Shown here: positions 54,803-63,967 of the stretch, in pieces | Layout of the letters: each line of letters starts with the position of its first letter | How positions within the stretch are numbered: position 1 is the first letter of the stretch | From: Candidatus Yanofskybacteria bacterium RIFCSPHIGHO2_01_FULL_41_26 | GTDB lineage: Bacteria; Patescibacteria; Paceibacteria; 2-02-FULL-40-12; GWA2-44-9 | Assembly (NCBI GenBank): GCA_001794055.1 | Contig: MGJB01000017.1 | Location: 1-64,000 of the forward strand | DNA: 64,000 nt | Reading direction: 5' to 3' | Translations under genes and position numbers: made by a program | The notes under the pieces: model-generated | What the model was told of the DNA's origin: nothing | The model's database searches: none | The model's input: only the letters and a program-made list of their open reading frames with translations

Positions 54803-55189
54803 TTAATTAATAATACAGATCCCCAGAACCTGGAATCTGCAGAAAAATCCTCTGGTCACGATTCCGGCCACTGTATTAATAATCACTCCAACCCCCAGAA
54901 CTATCGCCGCTCCGATTGTGGCATTTTTCAATCTTGTCTGCGCTTCAGAAACCTTGGTAGCATCAGACCCAGCATACATATAAGTAATACCGCTCCAAAC
55001 GATCATTATTACCGCAATTAAAACACTTGCCACCAGCATAAACTGGGCAATTTGACCAATAAGACTATCGACTTCGGGTAGTGTTATCGGCTGTCCAGGA
55101 GGCAAGTCTGCTATCTGGCTAGCCCAACCCGTGTGAGCTATAGCTAAAAACAGAAGCATCACAAATAAAATTCTTGAAACAATTTTCAT
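54803..55189 (-). CDS. VirB2/TrbC-like pilin subunit 2
   Basis: 128 residues from MKIVSRILFVMLLF. Signal helix ending GWAS, then TM pair with IMIVWSGITYMYAGSDATKV and AQTRLKNATIGAAIVLGVGV; clearly a paralogue of 54354-54722 (shared WxGIxYMxAGxDxTK). It starts 8 bases after the 55198-55539 gene. Confidence 0.75.
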   Translation of the reverse strand: MKIVSRILFVMLLFLAIAHTGWASQIADLPPGQPITLPEVDSLIGQIAQFMLVASVLIAVIMIVWSGITYMYAGSDATKVSEAQTRLKNATIGAAIVLGVGVIINTVAGIVTRGFFCRFQVLGICIIN

Positions 55190-55197
55190 GTTATAAA

Positions 55198-55539
55198 CTA
55201 GCTGCAACGCAACGGGATAATTAGCGTGTAATCGGCTCCCAAAGCATTGGCGACTGTTGCAATAATAGTATAAGTGCCAAGAATTACTAAAATTCCGACC
55301 AGTCCCCATGTAAATGACTTCTTGGCTTCAGTGAACTTGGTTTCGTTTCCTTGGGCCATCATGAATTTAATTCCGTAAATTATTATATAGACAACAATAA
55401 GGATAAGTGCAAATCTTGTAAACCAGCAAGCCAATCCAGTAATTATACCGAAAACACTCTGGATGGTTAAATCAATCCCTTGATATTCACCGGTTGCTAA
55501 GAAAATTGTGATTCCGAAATTTTTTAGTTGGTTTTTCAT
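55198..55539 (-). CDS. VirB2/TrbC-like membrane subunit 3
   Basis: 113 residues from MKNQLKNFGITIFLATGEYQ. Two TM segments with IIYGIKFMMAQGNETKFTEA and AKKSFTWGLVGILVILGTYT; the same arrangement as subunits 1 and 2 but without an obvious cleaved signal. Follows the 55542 gene by 2 bases. Confidence 0.65.
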   Translation of the reverse strand: MKNQLKNFGITIFLATGEYQGIDLTIQSVFGIITGLACWFTRFALILIVVYIIIYGIKFMMAQGNETKFTEAKKSFTWGLVGILVILGTYTIIATVANALGADYTLIIPLRCS

Positions 55540-55541
55540 GT

Positions 55542-56906
55542 TTATTGCGGACGGAAACAACTTCCAAGTTTTTGTCCGTCTATTACCTGCTCGGCAGTCA
55601 AATCGCAGGCTAAGCCCGAGGAGCAGTTTACTCCTCCAACACAGGCTTCTCCAACAAGGTTTCCTGTTGCTCTTTGACAAATAGAGTTCTTGCATTTCAG
55701 GCCTGAAAAACAATTCCTGTCATTGCTACATTTGTTTCCCACTGCTCCAGTAACCATAGCTCCTCCGGTAGTGCTTCCTGCCGGAAGAGTCGATCGCGAG
55801 TTTGCAGAAGGAGCACCCAATTCAAGTACGCTCTGTATCAAAGTAACAAATCCGCTTCCGATAAGTATGATGACTAAGCCTACTACTGCCCATTTTAACA
55901 CATCTCTTGCCTTTGTTATTTTCGCAGGTTCACCGGCAGCAGTCAAAAACAAAATCCCCGAATACACTATCATAGCAACTGCAATCGGTATTGCCAGATT
56001 GAATATCCATTGGGCAAGAATTTTCACCAGGCCCGATAAATCTTTAACCCCGCCCTTTAGCGGATTCGGAATTTCAAAAGAATATGTTTGTTCTTGGCCT
56101 GATTCGCAAGCAGGTTGACCTGAAGTGCCGCAGGTTGTTCCTCCATCACCGGATTGACAAACGCCTCTGCTGTCGCAAGATATGAGTTGAGATTTGGCCA
56201 CGTCTGTGCCTTTACATATGATCGTGCCCTGATATGTTTTGCCGTTCGTCTGGCCGGGTTCATCAAAATCAAATTTATAGTTTGTCTTATCCAACGCGAA
56301 TTGTCCGTTTCTTACCAGTTTGATCGGATTTATCTCTATGGCTCTCCAGAAAGGGTCGGCTCCGCAAAAACTCTTCAACTCACCCGGCCTGGGAATATTT
56401 ACCAAAAAAGTAAATCTAATAGTGCTCGCATTCAGTTGCGTCACATTGAAACTCGTAATTGTCGTTCCACCGTTGCTAGATTGAGCTGGATAAAGAAAGA
56501 TTGGATTTGATTTTATATAACCACTTTGATTTTGAGGGAGGGCGGTAAAATAAATAGTTCCGGGGTTTTCGCTTCCACCCCTCTCCCAATCCTGAACAGT
56601 AAATACGTAATCATAATTAACGGTGCCGGAGGTGCCGGAAAACCTTTTTACCAAAGGGCCGACTATGCTATCATCGCCAAACACATCACTTTCAAAAATT
56701 TGAAGTCCGATGTTTTGATTAGAACAATCGGTCGGATTTTGGACAGAAATAGTCATTTGAATACTCTCACCCACCTTTACCGTGTTTTTGCTCCACCTTG
56801 CACTGGAAACGGTACAAGCAGCCGCTTCGGCTTTTTGAACAACCAAAATAGAACCTGTCAAAAATAAAATTGAAAAAAATAATATTTTAATTCTCATAAA
56901 TTTCAT
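55542..56906 (-). CDS. Secreted protein with an internal VirB2-like TM pair and Cys-rich tail
   Basis: About 454 residues from MKFMRIKILFF (ATGA overlap with the upstream stop). Signal peptide ends near AEAA; the extracellular N-terminal part has Ig-like text (WSKNTVKVGESIQMTISVQN). About 305-365 is a TM pair with MIVYSGILFLTAAGEPAKIT and ARDVLKWAVVGLVIILIG, matching the pilin-like genes next door. The C-terminal 90 residues contain ten cysteines (CSNDRNCFSGLKCKNSICQR). Function unknown; the fusion is unusual. Confidence 0.7.
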   Translation of the reverse strand: MKFMRIKILFFSILFLTGSILVVQKAEAAACTVSSARWSKNTVKVGESIQMTISVQNPTDCSNQNIGLQIFESDVFGDDSIVGPLVKRFSGTSGTVNYDYVFTVQDWERGGSENPGTIYFTALPQNQSGYIKSNPIFLYPAQSSNGGTTITSFNVTQLNASTIRFTFLVNIPRPGELKSFCGADPFWRAIEINPIKLVRNGQFALDKTNYKFDFDEPGQTNGKTYQGTIICKGTDVAKSQLISCDSRGVCQSGDGGTTCGTSGQPACESGQEQTYSFEIPNPLKGGVKDLSGLVKILAQWIFNLAIPIAVAMIVYSGILFLTAAGEPAKITKARDVLKWAVVGLVIILIGSGFVTLIQSVLELGAPSANSRSTLPAGSTTGGAMVTGAVGNKCSNDRNCFSGLKCKNSICQRATGNLVGEACVGGVNCSSGLACDLTAEQVIDGQKLGSCFRPQ

Positions 56907-57550
56907 TGGGTAGATGGATTTCCTTTCCACCTCCGCCAGATAGCGGATCCACCGTACCAGCCGCCGCTCACAAGTCCAATTCCTATTATAAAGTAAATTA
57001 TAATTTTTTTCATCCCCCCCAAATCTCCTGCGGACGGTTCAGTCGATATGACCGGAACAGAAGTTGTCGTTTTGCAATCTGACGGGCAAGTTTTGATGTC
57101 TTCTCCAACATTGGAATTGCAAACACCATCATCATTGCAGAAAGAACTCTCGCTAACAAAAATAGATAGAAGTTGTTTCCCCTGTCCATCATAAAAATTA
57201 ACTTTTTGGCCGTCTGGGGCATAAGGCGCTTTTACCGAAAGCGTTCCTTTCAAAAATTGAGGATTGCCTTGACGAGGATCAAAAACAAAGTTATCAGCAA
57301 TTTGGTTGTTAAATGTTATTATTTCACCCTTAAAGGGGAACTGGGTATTCACGACCTCGGGAACAAATCTCTCTGAAACGACATCGTACTTAAATTCAGA
57401 ATCTCGATCAGCAAAAAGCTGTCCATTGTCATAATAGAGCCGAAAAACATAACTCATCTCATAAGTCGGCGTGTCCAGAACAAATTCTGACGCCAAGACG
57501 GGACTGATCATAAAGAAAAGCGTCCCAAAAATGATAAATAATATCTTCAT
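56903..57550 (-). CDS. Secreted single-TM protein with a Cys-rich calcium-type motif
   Basis: 215 residues: signal peptide (IIFGTLFFMISPVLAS), a beta-rich extracellular region, then CNDDGVCNSNVGEDIKTCPS DC-type text near 138-158, and a TM at about 180-200 (MKKIIIYFIIGIGLVSGGWY). In the same operon as the VirB2-like genes, overlapping the next gene by 4 bases. The 3' end contains the CCTCCGCCAGATAGCGGAT repeat. Not recognised further. Confidence 0.65.
   Translation of the reverse strand: MKILFIIFGTLFFMISPVLASEFVLDTPTYEMSYVFRLYYDNGQLFADRDSEFKYDVVSERFVPEVVNTQFPFKGEIITFNNQIADNFVFDPRQGNPQFLKGTLSVKAPYAPDGQKVNFYDGQGKQLLSIFVSESSFCNDDGVCNSNVGEDIKTCPSDCKTTTSVPVISTEPSAGDLGGMKKIIIYFIIGIGLVSGGWYGGSAIWRRWKGNPSTQ
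56930..56950. repeat. CCTCCGCCAGATAGCGGAT element
   Basis: Matches the core of the inverted repeat in valS (48225-48254). Translated in frame as part of SAIWRRWK. Confidence 0.5.
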
Positions 57551-58447
57551 TTAAAAATTAACATGAATATTTCCTCCGGTAGCATTATTTGGCTTACAAG
57601 CGGCTACATACTCATCTAGAAAAGAGACAACGGCACCGGAACTTCTTGCTGCTTGATAGAAATACTGGGAACAGCTGTTATGATCCGGCAGAAGATTAAA
57701 ATCAGCGCACGTCCCACTTTTGCTGGTGCCGGGCTTGTGGCACTGCGAAATGCTAGGGCCACTACCCCCTTGAATTGTTGAGGACAGCCTTAAGGTGCAT
57801 TTTCCACCACTCAAGCTGTTGAAGGATGCTATAAATTTTTTGGCTTGTTCCGATGCCTCTTGAGAAAGCAGGCATACTCCGTCATGGCTTTCACAGCCAT
57901 GGGTCGGTGTTATGTTGGAAGCATCAACACAGGCCGTGCCAGAACATCCACTCGAAGAAACTAGACTAAAACTTTGATTACAGGCACCGGAAGGAAGCGG
58001 TCCTTCTGAAGGCTGAGGAACCGGAGGTTGAGACACGGTTGTAACTCTACACTCAAATTTCCACCATTCGGGAGCGATATTATCTTCAGCTATGCTTCTT
58101 ATTATAGTATTTGTAATTAGCCATGAAGCCAAAATAATGGCAACCCCAATAGCGGTATTCCAAAAAATGCTCCTGCCTTTGGAAATTAAACCGGGATTAG
58201 CTCCGCCCATCAAAATTAAAAATCCTCCCCAGACAAAAAGTATCGCCGCCACAGGAGGCATTAAGCCGATCAAAACAAAATCGATTACATTTTTAAGAAG
58301 ACGAAATAGATCGCATTGATTACAAGGGGTCGGATTAACAGAAGTTCCGCATGGTACAAGAGGCCACCAACTGACAGCGTAAGTAAAAATAGGGAAAAAC
58401 ATAAAAACAAGCACTGTCAGAACTATTATTTTTTTGCCTATTTTCAT
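57551..58447 (-). CDS. VirB2-like membrane module fused to a candidate M15-type peptidase domain
   Basis: 298 residues. Signal helix, then a TM pair (about 45-70 and 95-115) with PVAAILFVWGGFLILMGGAN and WNTAIGVAIILASWLIT, as in the pilin-like neighbours. The C-terminal part reads SQCHKPGTSKSGTCADFNLL and ends NIHVNF, resembling the SxHxxGxAxDf and late His zinc ligands of M15 D,D-peptidases. It starts the operon; its stop directly precedes the next ATG. The peptidase role is inferred. Confidence 0.65.
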   Translation of the reverse strand: MKIGKKIIVLTVLVFMFFPIFTYAVSWWPLVPCGTSVNPTPCNQCDLFRLLKNVIDFVLIGLMPPVAAILFVWGGFLILMGGANPGLISKGRSIFWNTAIGVAIILASWLITNTIIRSIAEDNIAPEWWKFECRVTTVSQPPVPQPSEGPLPSGACNQSFSLVSSSGCSGTACVDASNITPTHGCESHDGVCLLSQEASEQAKKFIASFNSLSGGKCTLRLSSTIQGGSGPSISQCHKPGTSKSGTCADFNLLPDHNSCSQYFYQAARSSGAVVSFLDEYVAACKPNNATGGNIHVNF

Positions 58448-58467
58448 GTTTAGTTGTTGAATTTTAA

Positions 58468-59781
58468 CTATCTTCTGCGTTGCATCAAAACATTTACTCT
58501 GGATTCAGCGTTGTTTATTGAGTCTTTAACCGACATCCTCCCAAAATTTACATCGTCTATCATATCGGCAAATATGCTTTCTATCGCGATATTATCTATC
58601 TGATACCAAGAACGGGCAGACAATGCCTGTATGGCAAAGACTCCAAGATCAAGATCGTTTCTTTGAAGCTCTATCAAGTCTCGGCGGGCGGAAGGACGAA
58701 GGGTTGCACTTAGATAATTTTGAGCTCCTTCTTTAGAAGCAAGATAGGCCACGAATTTCCATGCTTCATTCGGAAATTTAGAACTAGAAGTAACGGCAGC
58801 ACCCCAATAGTTTGCGTAATTCTTAAGGTCCGTGCTTGAAACTTGAGGCATAGATGCCACACCAAAATTAAGACGCGAGAATTTATTCTTTAAAACTTCC
58901 ACCTCATGAGAATAATTGAACATCATCGCGGTTTTCCCTTCCGTAAAAGCATCAACAGAATAGTGCTGGACATCGTTCCAAGTATAGTTTCTAACCGAAG
59001 GATTAGCAAAATCAGTGTAATACTTCAAAGCCAACTCCCCGACCGGAGTGTTGTTGACCTGTCTAGCAAATGAGGCTCCGATGTTGTCAGCATCTGTCAT
59101 CCTTACTCCTGTCTGAATCATCAGTGCCGCCAAAATATCAGTCGAGCGATTAATGTTCCGGGACGTGCCGATGGCCGCTGCAGATTGGAGAATCTGGCCG
59201 CTTCCATCCAGCCGGGTTATGGTTTCCACATCGGAATTAAACTCTTCCCAGTTCTGGGGTGGACGAGTAATACCGGCACTGTTTAAAATATCTTTATTGT
59301 AAAAAAGGGCTAAAGTATCAACATAGAGCGGAAGAGCATAAATTTGATTATTAAAAACAAAATCATTGAAAGCCACATCGACAAAATTGGTCTTGTAGTC
59401 CTGAATGGTTAACAGAGGTTCTTTTTGTCCGGGAATCGTGGCCGGAAGAGCCTTTAACTTGTCGCCATGTTTAGGCAGCCAAGAATTATGAATCATGACA
59501 ATATCCGGTCCAGTACCAGAAGCCAAAGAATCAATCAAGCTTTTTTCATATTCTTCATAAGAAAAAATCCGGTATAAAACTTTGACCTCCGGATTCTGGG
59601 CTTGAAAGCCGGTAATAACTTTATCAAAAGCACTTTTGTCGTCAAAAACTCCCCAAAATTCAAGAGTAGCAGATTGGGTATTACCTCCGCCACCAATACT
59701 TTTTAAAATCAAAATTACCGTCAAAAATACGGCAACAACTACTGAACCGACTAAAATGTAGAAGATTTTGTTGGTATTCAT
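58468..59781 (-). CDS. ABC-type sugar solute-binding protein (family 1), membrane-tethered
   Basis: 437 residues: N-terminal TM (about 8-27), then a family-1 extracellular binding domain (EFWGVFDDKSAFDKVITGFQ, GTGPDIVMIHNSWLP, NNQIYALPLYVDTLALFYNK, NYWGAAVTSSSKFPNEAWKF). Members bind maltose, glycerol-phosphate or other sugars. No permease or ATPase gene is near. Lies 20 bases upstream of the VirB2-like operon on the same strand. Confidence 0.9.
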   Translation of the reverse strand: MNTNKIFYILVGSVVVAVFLTVILILKSIGGGGNTQSATLEFWGVFDDKSAFDKVITGFQAQNPEVKVLYRIFSYEEYEKSLIDSLASGTGPDIVMIHNSWLPKHGDKLKALPATIPGQKEPLLTIQDYKTNFVDVAFNDFVFNNQIYALPLYVDTLALFYNKDILNSAGITRPPQNWEEFNSDVETITRLDGSGQILQSAAAIGTSRNINRSTDILAALMIQTGVRMTDADNIGASFARQVNNTPVGELALKYYTDFANPSVRNYTWNDVQHYSVDAFTEGKTAMMFNYSHEVEVLKNKFSRLNFGVASMPQVSSTDLKNYANYWGAAVTSSSKFPNEAWKFVAYLASKEGAQNYLSATLRPSARRDLIELQRNDLDLGVFAIQALSARSWYQIDNIAIESIFADMIDDVNFGRMSVKDSINNAESRVNVLMQRRR

Positions 59782-59796
59782 CCCGCTAAATTCAGC

Positions 59797-60378
59797 TCAA
59801 AGTTTTTTAAATCTCATGCCATAGTGAAATTGTCCGGCATTAATATCATTTTCAAAAACCAACTTCTCACCGAGAACAAGAGAACGCATCGCAATCTCGT
59901 CGATTCTTAAGTTATCGGGTGGCCCAAATCCTCCGGCTGCTCTTTTCCAGTCAATTACAACCAGTATTCCTCCGTTTTTTAAAACCCTGACGGCTTCTTT
60001 AATAATTTCGGGTTTCTGTTGGGATTGAAAAAGAATGTTGGCGAGAAGCACCATGTCCTGAGAATTATCCGCCAAACCGGAGCTGCCCGCAACTTCAAGA
60101 TTGCTTCTGATTGTCTCAACATTTTCAAGTCCAGCTGCTTTGGCTTTGACCCTGACATTATCTAAAGCAGATTCTTGAATATCTAAGGCATAAACTTTTC
60201 CACTGATACCGATTCTCTTGGCTAATAAAATAGTAAAATAACCCGCCCCTGAACCAAAATCAGCCACTACCATCCCCGGCGCAATTCCAAATCCAGCCGC
60301 AATTTTTTCCGGATTCATAAAACCACCTGTCCCAAGATTACTACCCAATCCACTCGTAGGCATGTTTACCGGCTCCAT
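59797..60378 (-). CDS. Class I SAM-dependent methyltransferase (UbiE-like)
   Basis: 193 residues. VADFGSGAGYFTILLAKR is motif I, VYALDIQ motif II, MVLLANIL the motif IV position and GGILVVIDWKRA motif post-II. Substrate unknown. Probably in the same transcript as the downstream solute-binding protein (15-base gap). Confidence 0.88.
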   Translation of the reverse strand: MEPVNMPTSGLGSNLGTGGFMNPEKIAAGFGIAPGMVVADFGSGAGYFTILLAKRIGISGKVYALDIQESALDNVRVKAKAAGLENVETIRSNLEVAGSSGLADNSQDMVLLANILFQSQQKPEIIKEAVRVLKNGGILVVIDWKRAAGGFGPPDNLRIDEIAMRSLVLGEKLVFENDINAGQFHYGMRFKKL

Positions 60379-60436
60379 ACATCAAATTTTACCACAACAA
60401 AAGAATTGAGTTATAAACAAACCTCTCGCCCACAAC

Positions 60437-60459
60437 AAAAACGGCCGAAGCCGTTTTTT
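60437..60459 (-). terminator. Terminator after the 60466-60888 gene
   Basis: AAAAACGGC CGAA GCCGTTTTT, T run on either strand; directly follows the minus-strand stop codon. Confidence 0.9.
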
Positions 60460-60465
60460 TGATTT

Positions 60466-60888
60466 CTACTGACCCCCACCGGGTCGCCACTCTCCGGTTG
60501 TTGGATTCTGCCAAACCCATGTCGAATCAACATTTGCAGTTGGCATTCTCCATGTCCAACTTGTTTCAACATTCGGCTCAGGCCGGCCATAGCAAGCGGC
60601 TGATCCGCCCCGATTCAAACAGGAATTACCGCCGCCGTCTTCCTCAAGCAATGGCGGTTCGTCTTCGTCAGCAAAAGAATTTAAAAATCCAAACCATGAT
60701 TTATTTTGTGCTAATGTCGTTCTGGTGGCAACCAAAGCTGCTACCTTATCAGAATCTTTATTTAAAGCTGACCATGCAGCATTCAGGTCCTTAATAGCTG
60801 TTGACCTGGTATTAGCTTTAATCGTCTCATTAACACCGATTACAAAAATCAGGGTTAATATAATTGTCAGTATTATTTTTTTGTTCAT
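60466..60888 (-). CDS. Small secreted protein with Trp-rich repeats
   Basis: 140 residues: signal peptide (ILTIILTLIFVIGV), a helical middle (ALNKDSDKVAALVATRTTLA), then a C-terminal region with similar units SWTWRMPTANVD and TWVWQNPTTGEW. Not recognised. It starts 1 base after the CBS gene stop. Confidence 0.6.
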   Translation of the reverse strand: MNKKIILTIILTLIFVIGVNETIKANTRSTAIKDLNAAWSALNKDSDKVAALVATRTTLAQNKSWFGFLNSFADEDEPPLLEEDGGGNSCLNRGGSAACYGRPEPNVETSWTWRMPTANVDSTWVWQNPTTGEWRPGGGQ

Positions 60889-61533
60889 TTAAATATTTAA
60901 TTTTAAAATTAGTATCCAGGCAATAGCGAAACCGACCAAGGCAAACAATGCACTGGCAACAAGCCAAATTTTCGCTCTTGCCCTAGATACAAGTATAAAC
61001 TTCTTATCGAAATTGTTAAGGAAATTGTTGATAACTTCTTCAACGCGCAGTTGTTCTTGAAACTTGCGGGCATCAATATTCTGCTCACCCATGAATTTGA
61101 TAATGTCATGTCGACCAATAACGCCGGTCAATATTTTCTGCTCATTAACCACGGGCAGAGATACATTCATGTTTTTTGAAAATAAATCAATTATTCCAAA
61201 TATCGAATCCCCTTCTTTTGCAAAATAGGGATCGTCATTCATGGCATCTTTCACTTTTAATTCGGATATTTTTTCAAGTTCTTTTTTTACTGGCTCGGCA
61301 TCGCTCTTATACAATTCGACTGTTTTAAAAATCCTCAAGAATGTTGGCAAGTGAACTGATGTTCCCCTTATAATCATATCGCTATTTGTAATGCTCCCCA
61401 CAAGATAACCCCCAATAACAACCGGCAAGCCGTTAAAGCCATTCTTCAAAATCAAATTAACAGCTTCAATTAAGCTTGTATCAGGAGTAACGGTTACAAT
61501 GTTTTTGACCATTATATCTGCTGCTGTTTTCAT
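60889..61533 (-). CDS. CBS-domain protein with a C-terminal membrane anchor
   Basis: 214 residues. Two CBS domains (about 8-60, DIMVKNIVTVTPDTSLIEAV, and 92-150, VKDAMNDDPYFAKEGDSIF), then a linker and TM (about 190-210, IWLVASALFALVGFAIAWIL). CBS pairs usually bind adenine nucleotides. Ligand unknown. It follows gyrA on the minus strand by 7 bases. Confidence 0.85.
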   Translation of the reverse strand: MKTAADIMVKNIVTVTPDTSLIEAVNLILKNGFNGLPVVIGGYLVGSITNSDMIIRGTSVHLPTFLRIFKTVELYKSDAEPVKKELEKISELKVKDAMNDDPYFAKEGDSIFGIIDLFSKNMNVSLPVVNEQKILTGVIGRHDIIKFMGEQNIDARKFQEQLRVEEVINNFLNNFDKKFILVSRARAKIWLVASALFALVGFAIAWILILKLNI

Positions 61534-61540
61534 CGATAGT

Positions 61541-63967
61541 TTAAACTAATGCCACCGAGGCCAATCCGTCGCCTGATTCTACCCTCATAATCCTGACGCC
61601 TTGAGTAGCACGTCCAAGCACGGAGACGCTGTCTATTGATGTACGAATTACAACACCTTTGCGCGAAACGGCGATTAATTCTTTATTTTCTTCCGAGGTA
61701 ATATGGGCTGAAACCAATTTACCAGTTTTTGGTGTAATTTTAGCCGTCATAATTCCCCGGCCGCCCCGGTTCTGAACTTTGTAAAATTTCAAATCTGTGC
61801 GCTTGCCATAGCCATTGGCCATGACAACCAATATCTTCAGGCCTTTTTCTACACCGGCAGGAACAACGTCAGCTCCGACAACTTTTTCTTGTTTTTCTAA
61901 CCTCATACCGATAACCCCCGAAGCGCCCCTGCCCATTGCCCGCACATCTTTTTCTTTAAAGCGAATAGAATTGCCACCGGAAGAAACCATCATTACTTGG
62001 TCATTGCCGGAAGTAGTCACAACCCAACCAAGCTGATCATCGCCCTTTAATTTGATCGCCACCATGCCGCTACTTCGAACTTTGGAGAAAGCATCTGTGT
62101 CAACTTTTTTAATGATACCGTTGGCAGTGGCCATGAAAAGAAATCCTTTGGAATCCTTCGGCACTGGGACTACGGCCGTAATTATCTCGCTAGGTGAAAT
62201 ATTCAAAAAATTAACTATCGCTTTGCCCTTGGATTGACGGGACGATTCCGGAACTTCGTAACCTTTTGTTTGAAATACTTTTCCTGTATTAGTAAAGAAC
62301 AACAAACTATCGTGGGTATTGGCCATGAAAAACTGGGAAATGACATCTTCTTCTTTGGTGGCCATACCGATTAAACCCTTACCGCCTCGTTTTTGAGATT
62401 TTAATCCTTCGGGTTGTATTCTCTTTATGTATCCACCGTGAGTAATCATGAACAAGGAATCCTCCTCCGGCATCAATTCGTCTTCCCCTATCTCTCTCAA
62501 GGCCGACTTAACCACTTTTGTCCGTCTTTCATCGCCAAATTTTTCTCTGATTTCTTTGAATTCTTCTTTTATTACTCCCAAAATTTTCTTCGGACTTGCC
62601 AGCAAGTCTTCGAGATACGCGATAAGATCCAGTTTTTCTTTCAATTCGTCATTAATTTTCTTCCTCTCTAGACCAGCCAGAGCCTGCAATCTCATATCCA
62701 AAATAGCCAAAGCTTGCTTATCGGAAAACTTGAATTTTTTTATTAAATTATTAAAAGCATCTTCTTTTGATTCAGAAGCTCTGATTGTTTTGATTATCTC
62801 GTCAATGTGATCAAGGGCCTTTTTAAGTCCTTCTAAAATATGGGCCCTGTCTTTGGCCTTCTGAAGTTCGAATCTAGTCCTTCGAATTACAACTTCGCGA
62901 CGATGGTCAACAAATTTCTCAAGAAGTCCTTTCAGGCCTAAAATTTGGGGTTGAGTGCCCCCATCAACCAAGGCTAGCATATTGAAATGAAAAGCTTTCT
63001 GAAGCTCTGTGTATTTGAAGAGTTGATTAATAACTTTCTTGGGAAAAGCGTCTTGTTTCAGGTCAATTGCGATTCTTAGTCCATCTTTATCGGATTCGTC
63101 TCGAATATCTCTAATGCCTTCTATTTTCTTTTCTTTCACAAGATCGGCTATCTTCATTATCAACTCGGCCTTATTCACCTGATAAGGTATTTCAGAAACT
63201 ATTATCTGATAACCTTTTTTGTTTTCCACGATATCGGCCTGGCCTCGCATTATTATGGGACCACGGCCAGTGGCATAAGCGCTGAGGATATCTTTTTCGT
63301 TATATATGATTCCCCCAGTCGGAAAGTCCGGTCCTTTTATAAATTGAGTTAGGTCTTTTACGTCCGCTTCCTTGTTGTCTATAAGATAAGCCAACGCATC
63401 TAAAACTTCGGTTAAATTGTGTGGGGGTATGTTGGTGGCCATGCCGACAGCAATGCCCATAGAACCGTTTATGAGAAGATTGGGAATTCGAGAGGGCAGT
63501 ACTGTTGGTTCTTTAACCGATGAATCATAATTATCTTGAAAATTAACAGTTTCCTTGTCAATATCAGCAAGCAGCGATTCAGATATTGAGGCCAGCCGAC
63601 ATTCTGTATAACGCATGGCAGCCGGAGCGTCAGCATCAATCGATCCAAAATTTCCTTGACCTTGAACCAGCGGGTATCTTAAAGAAAAATCCTGGGCCAT
63701 GCGAACCATAGAATCATAGATGGCCGTATCTCCATGCGGATGAAAGGAACCCATGGTTGTACCGACAACCTTGGCTGACTTTTGAAATTTTGCGGTCGGT
63801 CTTAATCCCATTTCGTGCATCGCATACAAAATCCTCCGATGAACCGGTTTTAAACCATCTCTGATATCCGGCAAGGCGCGGGCAACAATAACGCTCATCG
63901 CATATTCCAAATAAGCCTGCTGCATTTCCTGGACTATTTCCCTTTGTTTTATTTGGCCTTCAGCCAT
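61541..63967 (-). CDS. gyrA: DNA gyrase subunit A
   Basis: 808 residues. Winged-helix and tower with PDIRDGLKPVHRRILYAMHE, the catalytic Tyr in AAMRYTECRL, the QGQGNFGSID segment, and a six-bladed C-terminal beta-pinwheel whose first blade includes the QKRGGKG GyrA-box-type motif. Cleaves and re-joins DNA with GyrB, 48 kb away. Its start is inside the window at 63967. Confidence 0.97.
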   Translation of the reverse strand: MAEGQIKQREIVQEMQQAYLEYAMSVIVARALPDIRDGLKPVHRRILYAMHEMGLRPTAKFQKSAKVVGTTMGSFHPHGDTAIYDSMVRMAQDFSLRYPLVQGQGNFGSIDADAPAAMRYTECRLASISESLLADIDKETVNFQDNYDSSVKEPTVLPSRIPNLLINGSMGIAVGMATNIPPHNLTEVLDALAYLIDNKEADVKDLTQFIKGPDFPTGGIIYNEKDILSAYATGRGPIIMRGQADIVENKKGYQIIVSEIPYQVNKAELIMKIADLVKEKKIEGIRDIRDESDKDGLRIAIDLKQDAFPKKVINQLFKYTELQKAFHFNMLALVDGGTQPQILGLKGLLEKFVDHRREVVIRRTRFELQKAKDRAHILEGLKKALDHIDEIIKTIRASESKEDAFNNLIKKFKFSDKQALAILDMRLQALAGLERKKINDELKEKLDLIAYLEDLLASPKKILGVIKEEFKEIREKFGDERRTKVVKSALREIGEDELMPEEDSLFMITHGGYIKRIQPEGLKSQKRGGKGLIGMATKEEDVISQFFMANTHDSLLFFTNTGKVFQTKGYEVPESSRQSKGKAIVNFLNISPSEIITAVVPVPKDSKGFLFMATANGIIKKVDTDAFSKVRSSGMVAIKLKGDDQLGWVVTTSGNDQVMMVSSGGNSIRFKEKDVRAMGRGASGVIGMRLEKQEKVVGADVVPAGVEKGLKILVVMANGYGKRTDLKFYKVQNRGGRGIMTAKITPKTGKLVSAHITSEENKELIAVSRKGVVIRTSIDSVSVLGRATQGVRIMRVESGDGLASVALV

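Noticed and set aside
55192..55309. N-terminal extension MGTGRNFSNSWHLYYY of pilin-like subunit 2
   Set aside because: It overlaps subunit 3 in another frame and precedes a proper signal-peptide start at 55189.
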